Positions 44,057 through 53,213 of a DNA stretch of 64,000 nucleotides are shown here, piece after piece. The position numbers and the translations under genes are program-made. Position 1 is the first letter of the stretch. Each line of letters opens with the position of its first letter. Under the pieces are notes generated by a model, which did not search any database, was not told the origin of the DNA, and saw nothing but the letters and a program-made list of their open reading frames with translations. This DNA is from Bradyrhizobium sediminis (GTDB taxonomy: Bacteria > Pseudomonadota > Alphaproteobacteria > Rhizobiales > Xanthobacteraceae). The stretch lies in NCBI RefSeq assembly GCF_018736085.1, contig NZ_CP076134.1, forward strand, positions 5,156,501-5,220,500, read 5' to 3'.

Positions 44057-44902
44057 ATGTCTCTCGCCTCCCTCGAATCCACCGTCAACTCCGCCTTCGA
44101 AGCCCGCGACGGCGTTTCGACGTCGACCAAGGGCGAAGTCCGCGAGGCCGTGGACCATGCGCTCGAACTGCTCGACAAGGGCGAGGCGCGCGTCGCCGAG
44201 CGCGAGGCCAGCGGCAAGTGGAAGGTCAATCAGTGGCTGAAAAAGGCGGTGCTGCTGTCGTTCCGCCTCAACGATATGAGCGCGATTCCCGGCGGCCCCG
44301 GCAAGGCGTCGTGGTGGGACAAGGTGCCGTCGAAATTCGAGGGCTGGGGCGAGAACCGGTTTCGCGACGCCGGCTTTCGCGCGGTGCCGGGCGCCATCGT
44401 GCGCCGTTCGGCCTTCATCGCCCGCAACGTGGTGCTGATGCCGTCCTTCGTCAATCTCGGCGCCTATGTCGATGAATCGACCATGATCGACACCTGGTCC
44501 ACGGTCGGCTCTTGCGCCCAGATCGGCAAGCGCGTGCATATTTCCGGCGGCGTCGGCATCGGCGGCGTGCTGGAGCCGCTGCAGGCCGAGCCCGTGATCG
44601 TCGAGGACGACTGCTTCATCGGCGCGCGCTCGGAGGTCGCCGAAGGCGTGATCGTGCGCAGGGGCGCGGTGCTGGCGATGGGCGTGTTCCTCGGCGCCTC
44701 CACCAAGATCGTCGATCGCGACACCGGCGAGACCTTCATCGGCGAGGTGCCGGAATATGCCGTGGTGGTGCCCGGCACCCTGCCGGCCCGGCCGCTGAAG
44801 AACGGCCAGCCCGGCCCCTCCACCGCCTGCGCCGTGATCGTCAAGCGCGTCGATGAGCGCACCCGCGCCAAGACCAGCATCAATGAGCTGCTGCGGGACT
44901 AG
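44057..44902 (+). CDS. dapD: 2,3,4,5-tetrahydropyridine-2,6-dicarboxylate N-succinyltransferase
   Basis: 281 residues, the exact normal length. The N-terminal helical domain and the left-handed beta-helix of hexapeptide repeats ([20 protein letters not shown] region and [20 protein letters not shown]) are typical of DapD. Transfers succinyl from succinyl-CoA in the lysine / meso-diaminopimelate pathway. The frame is open back to 44027 but AAGGAA before ATG 44057 and family length favour MSLASLES. dapE follows after 3 bases. Confidence 0.97.
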   Translation: MSLASLESTVNSAFEARDGVSTSTKGEVREAVDHALELLDKGEARVAEREASGKWKVNQWLKKAVLLSFRLNDMSAIPGGPGKASWWDKVPSKFEGWGENRFRDAGFRAVPGAIVRRSAFIARNVVLMPSFVNLGAYVDESTMIDTWSTVGSCAQIGKRVHISGGVGIGGVLEPLQAEPVIVEDDCFIGARSEVAEGVIVRRGAVLAMGVFLGASTKIVDRDTGETFIGEVPEYAVVVPGTLPARPLKNGQPGPSTACAVIVKRVDERTRAKTSINELLRD

Positions 44903-44905
44903 GGC

Positions 44906-46072
44906 ATGACCGATGCTCTCTCCATCGCCCGCGACCTCGTCCGCTGCCCCTCGGTAACCCCCGCCGATGCCGGCGCGCTCGGCGTTCTCGAAAACATCCT
45001 GAAAGCCGCCGGCTTTACGGTGCATCGCGTCACCTTCGGCGAGCCCGGCACCGCCGATATCGACAATCTCTATGCCCGGATCGGCGACTCCGCGCCGCAC
45101 ATCACCTTCGCCGGGCATACCGACGTGGTGCCGCCGGGCGACGAGAGCGCCTGGAGCCATGGCGCGTTCTCGGGCGAGGTCAAGGACGGCCTGCTATACG
45201 GCCGCGGCGCGGTCGACATGAAGGGCGGCATCGCCTGCAGCGTCGCGGCGGTGCTGCAATATCTCGCCGACAATGGCGGCAAGCCGCAAAAAAATGGCGG
45301 TGGTTCGATCTCGTTTTTGATCACCGGCGACGAGGAAGACATTTCCGTCAACGGCACCATCAAGCTCTTGCAATGGGTGGCGGCGCGCGGCGAGAAATTC
45401 GACCATTGCGTGCTCGGCGAACCCTCCAACGTCGAGGTGCTGGGGGACTGCATCAAGATCGGCCGCCGCGGCTCATTGCATGGCATGCTTTACGTCGATG
45501 GCATCCAGGGCCACGTCGCCTATCCGCATCGCGCGTCCAACCCGGTGCCGGATATTTCGCGATTGATCGTGGCGCTGAGCGACGAGCCGCTCGATCACGG
45601 CAGCGCGCAATTCCAGGCCTCGAACCTCGAATTCACCTCCGTCGACGTCGGCAACAAGGCCGGCAACGTGATCCCCGGCCAGGCACGGGCGAAGTTCAAC
45701 ATCCGCTTCAACGATCTCCACACCCAGGAAACGCTGCGGCAGCTGGTCGAGGAGCGCCTGACCAAGGCCTGCGGCAACCGCATCCGCGCCCGGATCGTTT
45801 GGGAGCCCTCCAATTCCAACGTGTTCGTGACCAAGCCCGGCCCCTTCACCGATCTCGCGGTCGCCGCGATCGAGGAAGTCACCGGCCGCAAGCCGGAATT
45901 GAGCACGAGCGGCGGCACCTCGGACGCGCGCTTCATCGCCAGCTATTGCCCGGTCATCGAGTTCGGCCTGGTCGGCCAGACCATGCACCAGATCGACGAG
46001 CGCACGCCGGTGTCCGACCTGGAGAAGCTGACGAAGATTTATCGCGGCGTGCTGGATAGGTATTTCGGGTGA
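44906..46072 (+). CDS. dapE: Succinyl-diaminopimelate desuccinylase
   Basis: 388 residues, M20 metallohydrolase. Metal ligands in [12 protein letters not shown] near 68, [10 protein letters not shown] near 105, the catalytic glutamate in [12 protein letters not shown] near 142 and the C-terminal GQTMHQIDE are visible. It follows dapD in the pathway order, releasing succinate from N-succinyl-LL-DAP. Three-base gap from dapD shows an operon. Confidence 0.97.
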   Translation: MTDALSIARDLVRCPSVTPADAGALGVLENILKAAGFTVHRVTFGEPGTADIDNLYARIGDSAPHITFAGHTDVVPPGDESAWSHGAFSGEVKDGLLYGRGAVDMKGGIACSVAAVLQYLADNGGKPQKNGGGSISFLITGDEEDISVNGTIKLLQWVAARGEKFDHCVLGEPSNVEVLGDCIKIGRRGSLHGMLYVDGIQGHVAYPHRASNPVPDISRLIVALSDEPLDHGSAQFQASNLEFTSVDVGNKAGNVIPGQARAKFNIRFNDLHTQETLRQLVEERLTKACGNRIRARIVWEPSNSNVFVTKPGPFTDLAVAAIEEVTGRKPELSTSGGTSDARFIASYCPVIEFGLVGQTMHQIDERTPVSDLEKLTKIYRGVLDRYFG

Positions 46073-46088
46073 GCTGTTCTTGCTCCAT

Positions 46089-46178
46089 CGTCATGGCAGG
46101 GCTTGTCCCGGCCATCCACGTTCTCGGCAGCAACAAGCAAGAAAGACGTGGATGGCCGGGACAAGCCCGGCCATGACG
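46089..46178. repeat. Intergenic repeat (CGTCATGGCAGGG...CCCGGCCATGACG type)
   Basis: Near-perfect inverted repeat of about 40 bases per arm with a 10-15 base centre, between convergent dapE and truA. Could act as a bidirectional terminator. Same family as the 41802 and 55362 copies. Confidence 0.85.
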
Positions 46179-46189
46179 GTCAGGCTCTT

Positions 46190-46927
46190 CTAATACTCCA
46201 CCCGCACCAGATAGAGCCCATCGGGCGGCGCGACCGGGCCGCAGGCGGCGCGGCTGCGGGCGTCGAGCGCCTTCTGCAGATCGTCGGCATTCCAGCGGCC
46301 CTCGCCGACCCAGACCAGCGATCCCACCATCGAGCGCACCTGGCTGTGCAGGAACGAGCGCGCCGAGGTGACGATGTTGACGGCGTCGCCGTCCCTGATG
46401 ACGTCGAGCTGGTCGAGCGTTTTCTCCGGCGACCTGGCCTGGCATTCGGTGTCGCGAAACGTGGTGAAGTCGAACTTGCCGACCAGCCGCTGCGCGGCCT
46501 CATGCATCGCGTCCGCATCGAGCGGCCGCGGCAGCCGCCAGACCTTGCCGATGTCGAGCGCGAGATTGGCGCGGCGATTCGAAATCCGGTAGAGGTAATG
46601 GCGCTTCTTCGCCGAGAACCGCGCCTCGAACGTGTCGGGCACGACCTCCGCACTGAGCACGCCGATCGGATGCGGCCGCAAATGCGCATTCAGCCCGTCG
46701 CGAAAACGGCCCGGCACGAAGTGTTTCGCGATGTCGCAATGCGCGACCTGTCCCAGCGCATGCACCCCGGCATCGGTGCGTCCGGCGCCGTGCACGCGGA
46801 CCTGCTCGCCACAGATCGCTTTCACCGCGTCTTCCAGCGCGCCCTGCACGGAAGCGCCGTTTTCCTGCAGCTGCCAGCCGCAGAACGGGCTGCCGTCATA
46901 TTCGATGATGAGTTTGTAGCGGGGCAT
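46190..46927 (-). CDS. truA: tRNA pseudouridine(38-40) synthase TruA
   Basis: 245 residues. Catalytic Asp52 in [11 protein letters not shown] (47-57) and the KRHYLYRI and [10 protein letters not shown] regions are typical. Start [10 protein letters not shown]; the extension upstream to 47041 lies inside fmt. Its ATG and the fmt stop share one base (46927), so the genes are translationally coupled. Confidence 0.97.
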   Translation of the reverse strand: MPRYKLIIEYDGSPFCGWQLQENGASVQGALEDAVKAICGEQVRVHGAGRTDAGVHALGQVAHCDIAKHFVPGRFRDGLNAHLRPHPIGVLSAEVVPDTFEARFSAKKRHYLYRISNRRANLALDIGKVWRLPRPLDADAMHEAAQRLVGKFDFTTFRDTECQARSPEKTLDQLDVIRDGDAVNIVTSARSFLHSQVRSMVGSLVWVGEGRWNADDLQKALDARSRAACGPVAPPDGLYLVRVEY

Positions 46928-47859
46928 CAGGCAAGCCGCATCGGCGGCTTCAGCGGGGTGCCGCGCAGGAAGACGTCCGCCTTCATCGGCGCCTTGCCGG
47001 CGCGCTGCAATTCGAGAATCCGGATTGCGCCATCCCGGCAAGCTATCGCGAGGCGATCGTCGAGCAGATCGCCCGGCTCGCCGGAACCATCAGCCGGTTC
47101 GCAACGCAGGATCTTCACGCGCACCTGCTCGCCGTCGAGCGCCATCTCGCACCACGCGCCGGGAAACGGCGACAGCCCATGAATGTGCCGCAGCACTTCG
47201 CGTGCCGGCCTGTTCCAGTCGATCCGCGCCTCGGCCTTTTCGACCTTGGCGGCGTAGGTGACGCCGTCGGCGCTTTGCTTTGTGAGCTGCAGCTTGCCGC
47301 GTTCCAGCGCGCCCATCGCGCGCACCATCAAATCAGCGCCGAGCTGCGCCAGCGCGTCGTGCAGGTCGGCCGCCGTCATCGCATCCGTGATCGCCAGCCG
47401 CTCGGCCATCGCGACATCGCCGGTATCGAGGCCGACATCCATCTTCATCACCATCACGCCAGTCTCGGCATCGCCGGCCATGATGGCGCGGTTGATCGGC
47501 GCCGCGCCGCGCCAGCGCGGCAGCAGCGAGGCATGCAGGTTGAAGCAGCCAAGCGGTGGGGCGTCGAGAATGGCCTGCGGCAGGATCATGCCATAGGCGA
47601 CGACCACGGCCGCGTCGGCGTTGTGCGCGCGAAATTCCTCCAGCGCCTCCGGTGTCTTCAAGGTCGCAGGCGTCAACACGGGAATGCCGAGCCGCCGCGC
47701 TTCCTGCTCGACCGGGGTCGGCTGCAGCTTCATGCCGCGCCCGGCAGGCTTTGCCGCGCGGGTGTAGACGGCCGCGATCTCGTGGCCATGGGCCACCAGT
47801 TCCAGCAGCGTCGGCACCGCGAAATCGGGCGTGCCCATGAAGATCAAGCGGAGAGGCAT
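46927..47859 (-). CDS. fmt: Methionyl-tRNA formyltransferase
   Basis: 310 residues. Formyl-THF binding and catalytic region [19 protein letters not shown] near 107-126, with [17 protein letters not shown] following, and a C-terminal OB-like tRNA domain. Formylates initiator tRNA. Works with Def, whose gene is upstream on the same strand after a repeat-filled gap. Confidence 0.97.
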   Translation of the reverse strand: MPLRLIFMGTPDFAVPTLLELVAHGHEIAAVYTRAAKPAGRGMKLQPTPVEQEARRLGIPVLTPATLKTPEALEEFRAHNADAAVVVAYGMILPQAILDAPPLGCFNLHASLLPRWRGAAPINRAIMAGDAETGVMVMKMDVGLDTGDVAMAERLAITDAMTAADLHDALAQLGADLMVRAMGALERGKLQLTKQSADGVTYAAKVEKAEARIDWNRPAREVLRHIHGLSPFPGAWCEMALDGEQVRVKILRCEPADGSGEPGDLLDDRLAIACRDGAIRILELQRAGKAPMKADVFLRGTPLKPPMRLA

Positions 47860-47893
47860 GCGAGGCGTCCAAACGCAGAAAGGTGTTTTGATT

Positions 47894-47973
47894 CGTCATG
47901 CCCGGCCGCCGGGCATCTACGCCCTTTTTCCGAGACCAAGACGTGGATGGCCGGGTCACGCCCGGCCATGACG
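47894..47973. repeat. Intergenic repeat (CGTCATGCCCGGC type) between def and fmt
   Basis: Short copy of the GTCATG...CCGGC family, starting CGTCATGCCCGGC and ending GCCCGGCCATGACG. It lies inside what would otherwise be a def-fmt-truA operon. Confidence 0.8.
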
Positions 47974-47988
47974 AGGATAAATTGAATG

Positions 47989-48516
47989 CTACTCCGCCGC
48001 CCTCTTCGCGGCCTTGGTAAACTTCTTGAGCACGCGGTCGCGTTTCAGCTTCGACAGATAGTCCACGAACAGCACGCCGTTGAGATGATCGATCTCGTGC
48101 TGGATGCAGGTGGCGAACAGGCCCTCGGCGTCTTCCTCATGCACCTTGCCGTCGAGATCGGTGAAGCGGATGCGCACCTGCGCCGGCCGCTCGACCTCCT
48201 CGTAATATTCAGGGATCGACAGGCAGCCTTCCTCGTAGACCGACATCTCTTCCGACGACGACAGTATCTCCGGATTGATGAATACGCGCGGCAGCGGCTT
48301 GGTCTCGCCCTCCTCGCTCTTCTTGGCGAGGTCCATGGTGATCAGCCGCAGCGGCTGGGCGACCTGGATCGCCGCGAGCCCGATGCCGGGCGCGTCATAC
48401 ATGGTCTCGAACATGTCGTCGGCGAGCTTGCGGATTTCCGTCGTCACCTTCTCGACGGGCCTGGAGACGAGCCGCAACTGCTTGTCCGGCAGGATGATGA
48501 TTTCTCTGAGTGCCAT
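47989..48516 (-). CDS. def: Peptide deformylase
   Basis: 175 residues. Motif 1 GIGLAA at 44-49, motif 2 EGCLS at 96-100 and motif 3 QHEIDH at 139-144 are intact, so it is a catalytically complete type 1B-like Def. Removes formyl groups from nascent proteins. Start MALREIIIL at 48516; an 18-base tandem duplication just upstream adds MALREI-like codons, but the outer copy has AGG in place of ATG. Confidence 0.97.
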   Translation of the reverse strand: MALREIIILPDKQLRLVSRPVEKVTTEIRKLADDMFETMYDAPGIGLAAIQVAQPLRLITMDLAKKSEEGETKPLPRVFINPEILSSSEEMSVYEEGCLSIPEYYEEVERPAQVRIRFTDLDGKVHEEDAEGLFATCIQHEIDHLNGVLFVDYLSKLKRDRVLKKFTKAAKRAAE

Positions 48517-48532
48517 GATTTCTCTAAGTGCC
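48497..48532. repeat. 18-base tandem duplication at the def start
   Basis: Units 48497-48514 and 48515-48532 are identical at 17 of 18 positions and lie across the def start codon, so in gene sense the peptide ALREI precedes MALREI in the same frame. Confidence 0.85.
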
Positions 48533-48706
48533 CTGGCGGGCGATTTAAGCTGCTGATTTGCCGGGGTCAATGCGCCGGCAGAACCGGTTTACCGGCGGTT
48601 AACCACGAATATTAGCCAAATATTAGCCACGAAAATTAACCCGGAATTCACCATAAATGTTCCCTCTTCGTTCGCGTTCAAGGGCGAATCGGCTACAAGT
48701 TCTGCC

Positions 48707-49915
48707 ATGAACGAGATTCTTTTGATCATTGGCGACGTCCCGGTCCGCACCGGCGACGCGCTGATCGGGTTCGGCGCGCTGGCGCTGCTGCTGCTCCTCA
48801 CCATCGCCATCGTGATCGCGCGGTCGGGCAGGCGCGGCGCGGAACTGGCGATGGCGCAGGCCATCCGCGCCGACGAGCTGGAAGAGCGCTTGAGTGAAAT
48901 GATGCGCGCCCAGAGCGAGGCCACCGGCCGCGTCGACGCCATGGGCCAGGCGCTGGCCGGCCGCCAGGCCGAGATGGCGCGCGCGGTCAGCGAACGGCTC
49001 GATTCGGTCACCCATCGCGTCGGCCAATCGATGGAACAGACCACGCGCAACACCATGGACTCCCTGCGTGTGCTGCATGAGCGGCTCGGCATCATCGACA
49101 ATGCGCATAAAAATCTCACCGACCTGACCTCGCAGGTGACGACGCTGCGCGACGTGCTCGCCAACAAGCAGTCGCGCGGCGCGTTCGGCCAGGCGCGGAT
49201 GGAAGCCATCGTCCAAGACGGCATGCCGAAGGGTGCTTACGAATTCCAGTACACGCTGTCCTCCGGCAAGCGGCCGGATTGCGTGGTGTTCCTGCCGGAT
49301 CAGCGGCCGCTCTGCATCGACGCCAAGTTCCCGCTGGAAGCGATGACCGCGCTGCACGACGCGCGCAGCGACGAGGAACGGAAATTCGCCACGCAGAGAT
49401 TGCGCGCCGACGTGATGAAGCATGTCAGCGACATCGCCGAGAAATACCTGATCGCGGGCGAGACCCAGGATACCGCGCTGATGTTCGTGCCGTCGGAATC
49501 GGTTTATGCCGAAATCCACGACGGTTTCGACGACGTGATTCAGAAGGCCTATCGCGCCCGCGTCGTGCTGGTGTCGCCGTCGCTGTTGATGCTGGCGATC
49601 CAGGTGATGCAGCAGATCCTCAAAGACGCGCGGATGCGCGATGCCGCCGACCAGATCCGCACCGAGGTACTCAACCTCGGCGACGATCTCAATCGCCTCC
49701 GCGACCGCGTGCTGAAGCTGCAAAAGCATTTCGGCGACGTCAACGAGGACGTCCGCCAGATCCTGATCTCCGCCGACAAGATCGAAAAGCGCGCAGGCCG
49801 GATCGAGGAACTCGATTTCAGCAAGACCGAAGCGCCCATCGAGCCCGCAGGCATCGTCAAGCCGGGCGCGCCCGAGCTGTTTCCCTTAGCCCGCAAGCTG
49901 CAGGCGGGGGAATAA
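48707..49915 (+). CDS. rmuC: DNA recombination protein RmuC
   Basis: 402 residues. An N-terminal TM helix (about 20-40), a long coiled-coil (about 45-150) and the RmuC nuclease-like domain (ARMEAIVQDGMPKGAYEFQY near 165, RPLCIDAKFPLEAM near 205, EKYLIAGETQDTALMFVPSE near 245) are present. RmuC limits DNA inversions and repeats-based rearrangements. No ribosome binding site stands out but the start agrees with the family. Confidence 0.95.
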   Translation: MNEILLIIGDVPVRTGDALIGFGALALLLLLTIAIVIARSGRRGAELAMAQAIRADELEERLSEMMRAQSEATGRVDAMGQALAGRQAEMARAVSERLDSVTHRVGQSMEQTTRNTMDSLRVLHERLGIIDNAHKNLTDLTSQVTTLRDVLANKQSRGAFGQARMEAIVQDGMPKGAYEFQYTLSSGKRPDCVVFLPDQRPLCIDAKFPLEAMTALHDARSDEERKFATQRLRADVMKHVSDIAEKYLIAGETQDTALMFVPSESVYAEIHDGFDDVIQKAYRARVVLVSPSLLMLAIQVMQQILKDARMRDAADQIRTEVLNLGDDLNRLRDRVLKLQKHFGDVNEDVRQILISADKIEKRAGRIEELDFSKTEAPIEPAGIVKPGAPELFPLARKLQAGE

Positions 49916-49945
49916 CACCAACTGTCATTACCCGGCTCTTCCTTC

Positions 49946-50131
49946 CCTTCTCCCCTTGTGGGAGAAGGTGGTCCTCGCGAAGCGAGGACCGGATGAGGGG
50001 TCTCCATCCGCGGAGACAGACCCCTCACCCGCCCGCGATGCTTTGCCATAGCCGATGCAAAGCATCGGCGTCTTGTCTAAGAACGGCGGTCGAAGACCGC
50101 CTATGCCCCCTCTCCCACAAGGGGAGAGGGG
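49946..50131. repeat. Intergenic repeat (TTCTCCCCTTGTGGGAGAAGG type)
   Basis: 186 bases between rmuC and the AmpG-like gene; inverted ends (CTCCCCTTGTGGGAG and CTCCCACAAGGGGAG), interior longer than the copy at 40661. Includes a small inner hairpin around GATGCTTTGC...GCAAAGCATC (50037-50067). Confidence 0.82.
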
Positions 50132-50160
50132 AAGAAGCGCGAATCTGCTAGCACTGCGGC

Positions 50161-51531
50161 ATGACATCCACACCCGAAGCTGCCAAACCGCCATCCGCCC
50201 CCGCCGCGCCCCGCGCCTCCTGGCGCGAAGGGTGGGAGGTCTATCTACAGCGGCGGGTCTTGATCGTGCTGCTGCTCGGCTTTTCCTCCGGCCTGCCGCT
50301 GGCGCTGTCGGGATCGACGCTGCTGGTGTGGATGCGCGAGGCCGGCGTCGATCTCGGCACCATCGGGCTGTTCGCGCTGGTCGGCACGCCCTACACGCTG
50401 AAGTTCTTGTGGGCGCCGCTGGTCGACGCGCTGCATGTGCCGGTCTTCACCCGCGCCTTCGGACGTCGCCGCGGCTGGCTGGTGTTCTCGCAGGTGCTGC
50501 TGATCGGCGCGATCTTGCTGCTGGCGCTGACCGATCCGGCGCGCTCGCCGCTGTTCGTGGCGCTCGGCGCGCTGCTGGTCGCCACAATGTCGTCGACCCA
50601 GGACATCGTGGTCGATGCGTTCCGCGTCGAAAGCCTGCCCGAGAGCGAACAGGCCGCCGGCATGGCTTCCTACGTCGCGGCTTATCGCATCGGCATGCTG
50701 GTCTCGACCGCAGGCGTGCTGTTCCTGGTGAGCGCGTTCGAATCAACCGGCATCGGCCGCTCTTCGGCGTGGATGTGGGGCTATGTCGTCATGGCAGCGA
50801 TGGTGCTGATCGGCACCGTCACAGCCCTTGCCGCCACCGAGCCCGGGCAATCGGCGCGCGCGGAGGCCGCGACCCGCGGCGAGGCCGCGTTGTCGCGCGT
50901 CATGCATGCGGCCGCCGGGGCGTTCTCCGAATTTCTGGTCCGCAAATATGCCTGGGCGGCGCTGGCCTTCGTGGTGCTGTTCAAATTTACCGACGCCTTT
51001 TCCGGCACCATGACCGCGCCGTTCGTGATCGACCTCGGCTTCACCCGCAACGACTACGCCGCCATCGTCAAGGGCGTTGGGCTGGCCGCGACCCTGATCG
51101 GCGGCTTTGCCGGCGGCTATGTGGCGCGGCGCTATCCGCTGGCCGCCAGCCTGTGGATCGGCGGCGTGCTGCAGGCGGTCGCCAACCTGTCGTTCTCCTG
51201 GCTCGCCTATGTCGGCGTCAATCAATGGGCGCTGGCGTTCGCGATCTCGGCGGAGAATTTCACCAGCGCGATCGGCACCGTGATCTTCGTCGCCTACCTG
51301 TCGGCGCTGTGCAAGAACCCGCTGCACACCGCGACGCAGTATGCGCTGCTCACTGCGCTGGCCGCGGTGGGCCGCACCTATCTGTCGTCAGGCGCGGGCT
51401 ATGTGGCGAAGGCGACCGGCTGGCCGCTGTTCTTTGCGATCTGCGTCGTGGTCGCGGTGCCGAGCCTGATCCTGCTGGCCTGGCTGCAGCGGCGCGGGCA
51501 TTTCGATGAGCTGGGTCCGGTGAAGGTCTAA
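50161..51531 (+). CDS. AmpG-like MFS permease
   Basis: 456 residues with twelve predicted membrane helices. The start (VLIVLLLGFSSGLPLALSGS and LLVWMREAGVDLGTIGLFAL) is the AmpG family pattern, as is the LKFLWAPLVDALHVPVF region. AmpG imports anhydromuropeptides for cell-wall recycling and beta-lactamase induction; no ampC/ampR is nearby, so this is a family assignment. The frame from 50055 in another phase is a shadow. Confidence 0.9.
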   Translation: MTSTPEAAKPPSAPAAPRASWREGWEVYLQRRVLIVLLLGFSSGLPLALSGSTLLVWMREAGVDLGTIGLFALVGTPYTLKFLWAPLVDALHVPVFTRAFGRRRGWLVFSQVLLIGAILLLALTDPARSPLFVALGALLVATMSSTQDIVVDAFRVESLPESEQAAGMASYVAAYRIGMLVSTAGVLFLVSAFESTGIGRSSAWMWGYVVMAAMVLIGTVTALAATEPGQSARAEAATRGEAALSRVMHAAAGAFSEFLVRKYAWAALAFVVLFKFTDAFSGTMTAPFVIDLGFTRNDYAAIVKGVGLAATLIGGFAGGYVARRYPLAASLWIGGVLQAVANLSFSWLAYVGVNQWALAFAISAENFTSAIGTVIFVAYLSALCKNPLHTATQYALLTALAAVGRTYLSSGAGYVAKATGWPLFFAICVVVAVPSLILLAWLQRRGHFDELGPVKV

Positions 51532-51568
51532 GCGGCGAGTTGGCAACGCGGCGTCAGCATCCTCAGTT

Positions 51569-51664
51569 GTCGTCCCCGCGAAGGCGACCCAGTATTCCAG
51601 AGCAGCTGCGATAGAACCGAGAGAGCACGGCGTACTGGGTCGCCCGGTCAAGCCGGGCGATGAC
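51569..51664. repeat. Intergenic repeat (GTCGTCCCCGCGAAGGCGACCCAGTA type)
   Basis: Starts GTCGTCCCCGCGAAGGCGA and ends CCGGGCGATGAC, with internal CCCAGTA paired to TACTGGG. Fills most of the gap between the convergent AmpG-like gene and the 142-residue exported protein. Confidence 0.7.
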
Positions 51665-51706
51665 AGCGGTATTTGTGGGCGATGACTTTGTGCGGATGGC
51701 CCTGTC

Positions 51707-52135
51707 TCAATGCTTCGTCACCACGCTCCACTTCGTCACCACGGCTTCGCTCATCTGCCCGGCGTCCTGCGCGCAGGCGACTTCGTCGACCTTGATCGAG
51801 ATTTCCTTGCCGATGAAGCCCTTCAGCTGCGCGGCCTGGGCATCGCTGGAGGTGACCAGCTGGAAGGTCTCCGGGCCGGTCTCGAGGTTGCAAAGCCCGT
51901 TCGGCGGCGGCAGCCGGCGCGGCTCGCTGGTGAGCTGGTAGGTGGCGACGCGCTTACCCTTCTTGGCCCCGCGGACCTTCATGGCATTGAGCTCTCCCGA
52001 CAGCACGTCGCCGGCCTTGATCGGCTTGCCCGGCTTCGGCACCGGTTGCGCCTGCTGTGCCCAGCCGGATGGAGCGGCGAGAGCCACCATCATTGCCGCA
52101 AAAGCCAGGCGTCCGGCGAATCGTCGTTTCGTCAT
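51707..52135 (-). CDS. Exported hypothetical protein, 142 residues
   Basis: Signal peptide about residues 1-26 (MTKRRFAGRLAFAAMMVALA then APSGWAQ). The mature domain has two cysteines (NGLCNLE and EVACAQD) that may pair, and no family I recognise. The open frame upstream to 52228 lies in recR. Start at 52135 fits the signal peptide. Located on the same strand just downstream of recR with a 25-base gap, so may be cotranscribed with recR-ybaB-dnaX. Confidence 0.78.
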   Translation of the reverse strand: MTKRRFAGRLAFAAMMVALAAPSGWAQQAQPVPKPGKPIKAGDVLSGELNAMKVRGAKKGKRVATYQLTSEPRRLPPPNGLCNLETGPETFQLVTSSDAQAAQLKGFIGKEISIKVDEVACAQDAGQMSEAVVTKWSVVTKH

Positions 52136-52160
52136 GTCGATCAGTTCCGTCTCTTGATTG

Positions 52161-52766
52161 CTAGAACAACGTACGCTGCCGCATGGCTGCGGACAGCGTG
52201 CCTTCGTCGAGGTAATCGAGTTCGCCACCCACCGGCACGCCGTGGGCCAACCTCGTCACCTTGACGTTCGCCTCCTGCAGGAGGTCGGTGATGTAATGCG
52301 CGGTGGTCTGGCCGTCCACTGTCGCATTCAATGCCAGAATGATTTCCGTCACCCGCGGGTCGTGGGCGCGCGCCACCAGCGCGTCGATGGTGAGGTCCTG
52401 CGGGCCGACGCCGTCCAGCGGCGACAGCGTCGCGCCCAGCACGTGATAGAAACCATTAGTGGCATGCGCGCGTTCCAGCGCCCAGAGATCGGCGACGTCG
52501 GCGACCACGACGATGATCGAGGGATCGCGCCGCGGATCGGTGCACACCGTGCAGGGATTTTGCGTATCGATATTGCCGCAGGTCTTGCAGACCTGGATCT
52601 TTTCGATCGCCACCTGCAGCGCGCCCGCAAGCGGCGTCATCAGCGCCTCGCGCTTCTTTATCAGATGCAGCGCCGCGCGCCGCGCCGAACGCGGGCCGAG
52701 CCCCGGCAGCCGCGCCAGCAGCTGGATCAGGCGTTCGATTTCGGGACCGGCAACCGCGGAAGACAT
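52161..52766 (-). CDS. recR: Recombination mediator RecR
   Basis: 201 residues. Helix-hairpin-helix [20 protein letters not shown], zinc-finger cysteines C60, C63, C72 and C75, and a Toprim domain from about residue 83 ([20 protein letters not shown]). Works with RecF and RecO to load RecA. Five bases after ybaB. Confidence 0.97.
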   Translation of the reverse strand: MSSAVAGPEIERLIQLLARLPGLGPRSARRAALHLIKKREALMTPLAGALQVAIEKIQVCKTCGNIDTQNPCTVCTDPRRDPSIIVVVADVADLWALERAHATNGFYHVLGATLSPLDGVGPQDLTIDALVARAHDPRVTEIILALNATVDGQTTAHYITDLLQEANVKVTRLAHGVPVGGELDYLDEGTLSAAMRQRTLF

Positions 52767-52771
52767 GCTGG

Positions 52772-53092
52772 CTAGCCGAGACCCAATCCGGGCGGCAGCC
52801 CGAGCCCGCCGGTCAGCGCCTGCATCTTCTCCTGCATCGCGGCTTCCGCCTTGCGCTGCGCGTCGTTGTGTGCGGTCACCAGCAGGTCTTCGAGGATTTC
52901 GCGCTCGTCCGCCTTCATCAGCGAGGGATCGATCTTGACCGCCTTCACCTGCATCTTCGCGGTCATGCGCACGGTTACCAGCCCGCCGCCGGAAATGCCC
53001 TCGACCTCGACATTGCCGAGTTCTTCCTGCATCGCCTGCATCTTCGATTGCAGCTGGGCTGCCTGTTTCATCATGCCGAGGAAATCAGCCAT
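52772..53092 (-). CDS. YbaB/EbfC-family nucleoid-associated protein
   Basis: 106 residues, with the family pattern [20 protein letters not shown] and the [11 protein letters not shown] beta region. Binds DNA as a dimer with bent helices. Conserved position between dnaX and recR. Confidence 0.95.
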   Translation of the reverse strand: MADFLGMMKQAAQLQSKMQAMQEELGNVEVEGISGGGLVTVRMTAKMQVKAVKIDPSLMKADEREILEDLLVTAHNDAQRKAEAAMQEKMQALTGGLGLPPGLGLG

Positions 53093-53159
53093 GAATGCTT
53101 CCTTTTGAGATTCCAGAACCGCGATTTCAATCGTATCAGAATCCAGGCTCTATTCTCTT

Positions 53160-53213
53160 GTTTCGACGCGTTTCCTGACGTGAACCGGTATCCGCTTCGC
53201 TCGAAAACGCTCT
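53160..53213. repeat. Intergenic repeat (TTTCGACGCGTTTC ... GCTCGAAAACGCTCTAG) reaching the dnaX stop
   Basis: About 54 bases, TTTCGACGCGTTTC at one end and GCTCGAAAACGCTCTAG at the other, with ACCGGTATCC in the middle. Sequences of this type recur in genomes of this group (family knowledge). Its last bases overlap the TAG stop of dnaX. Confidence 0.6.
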
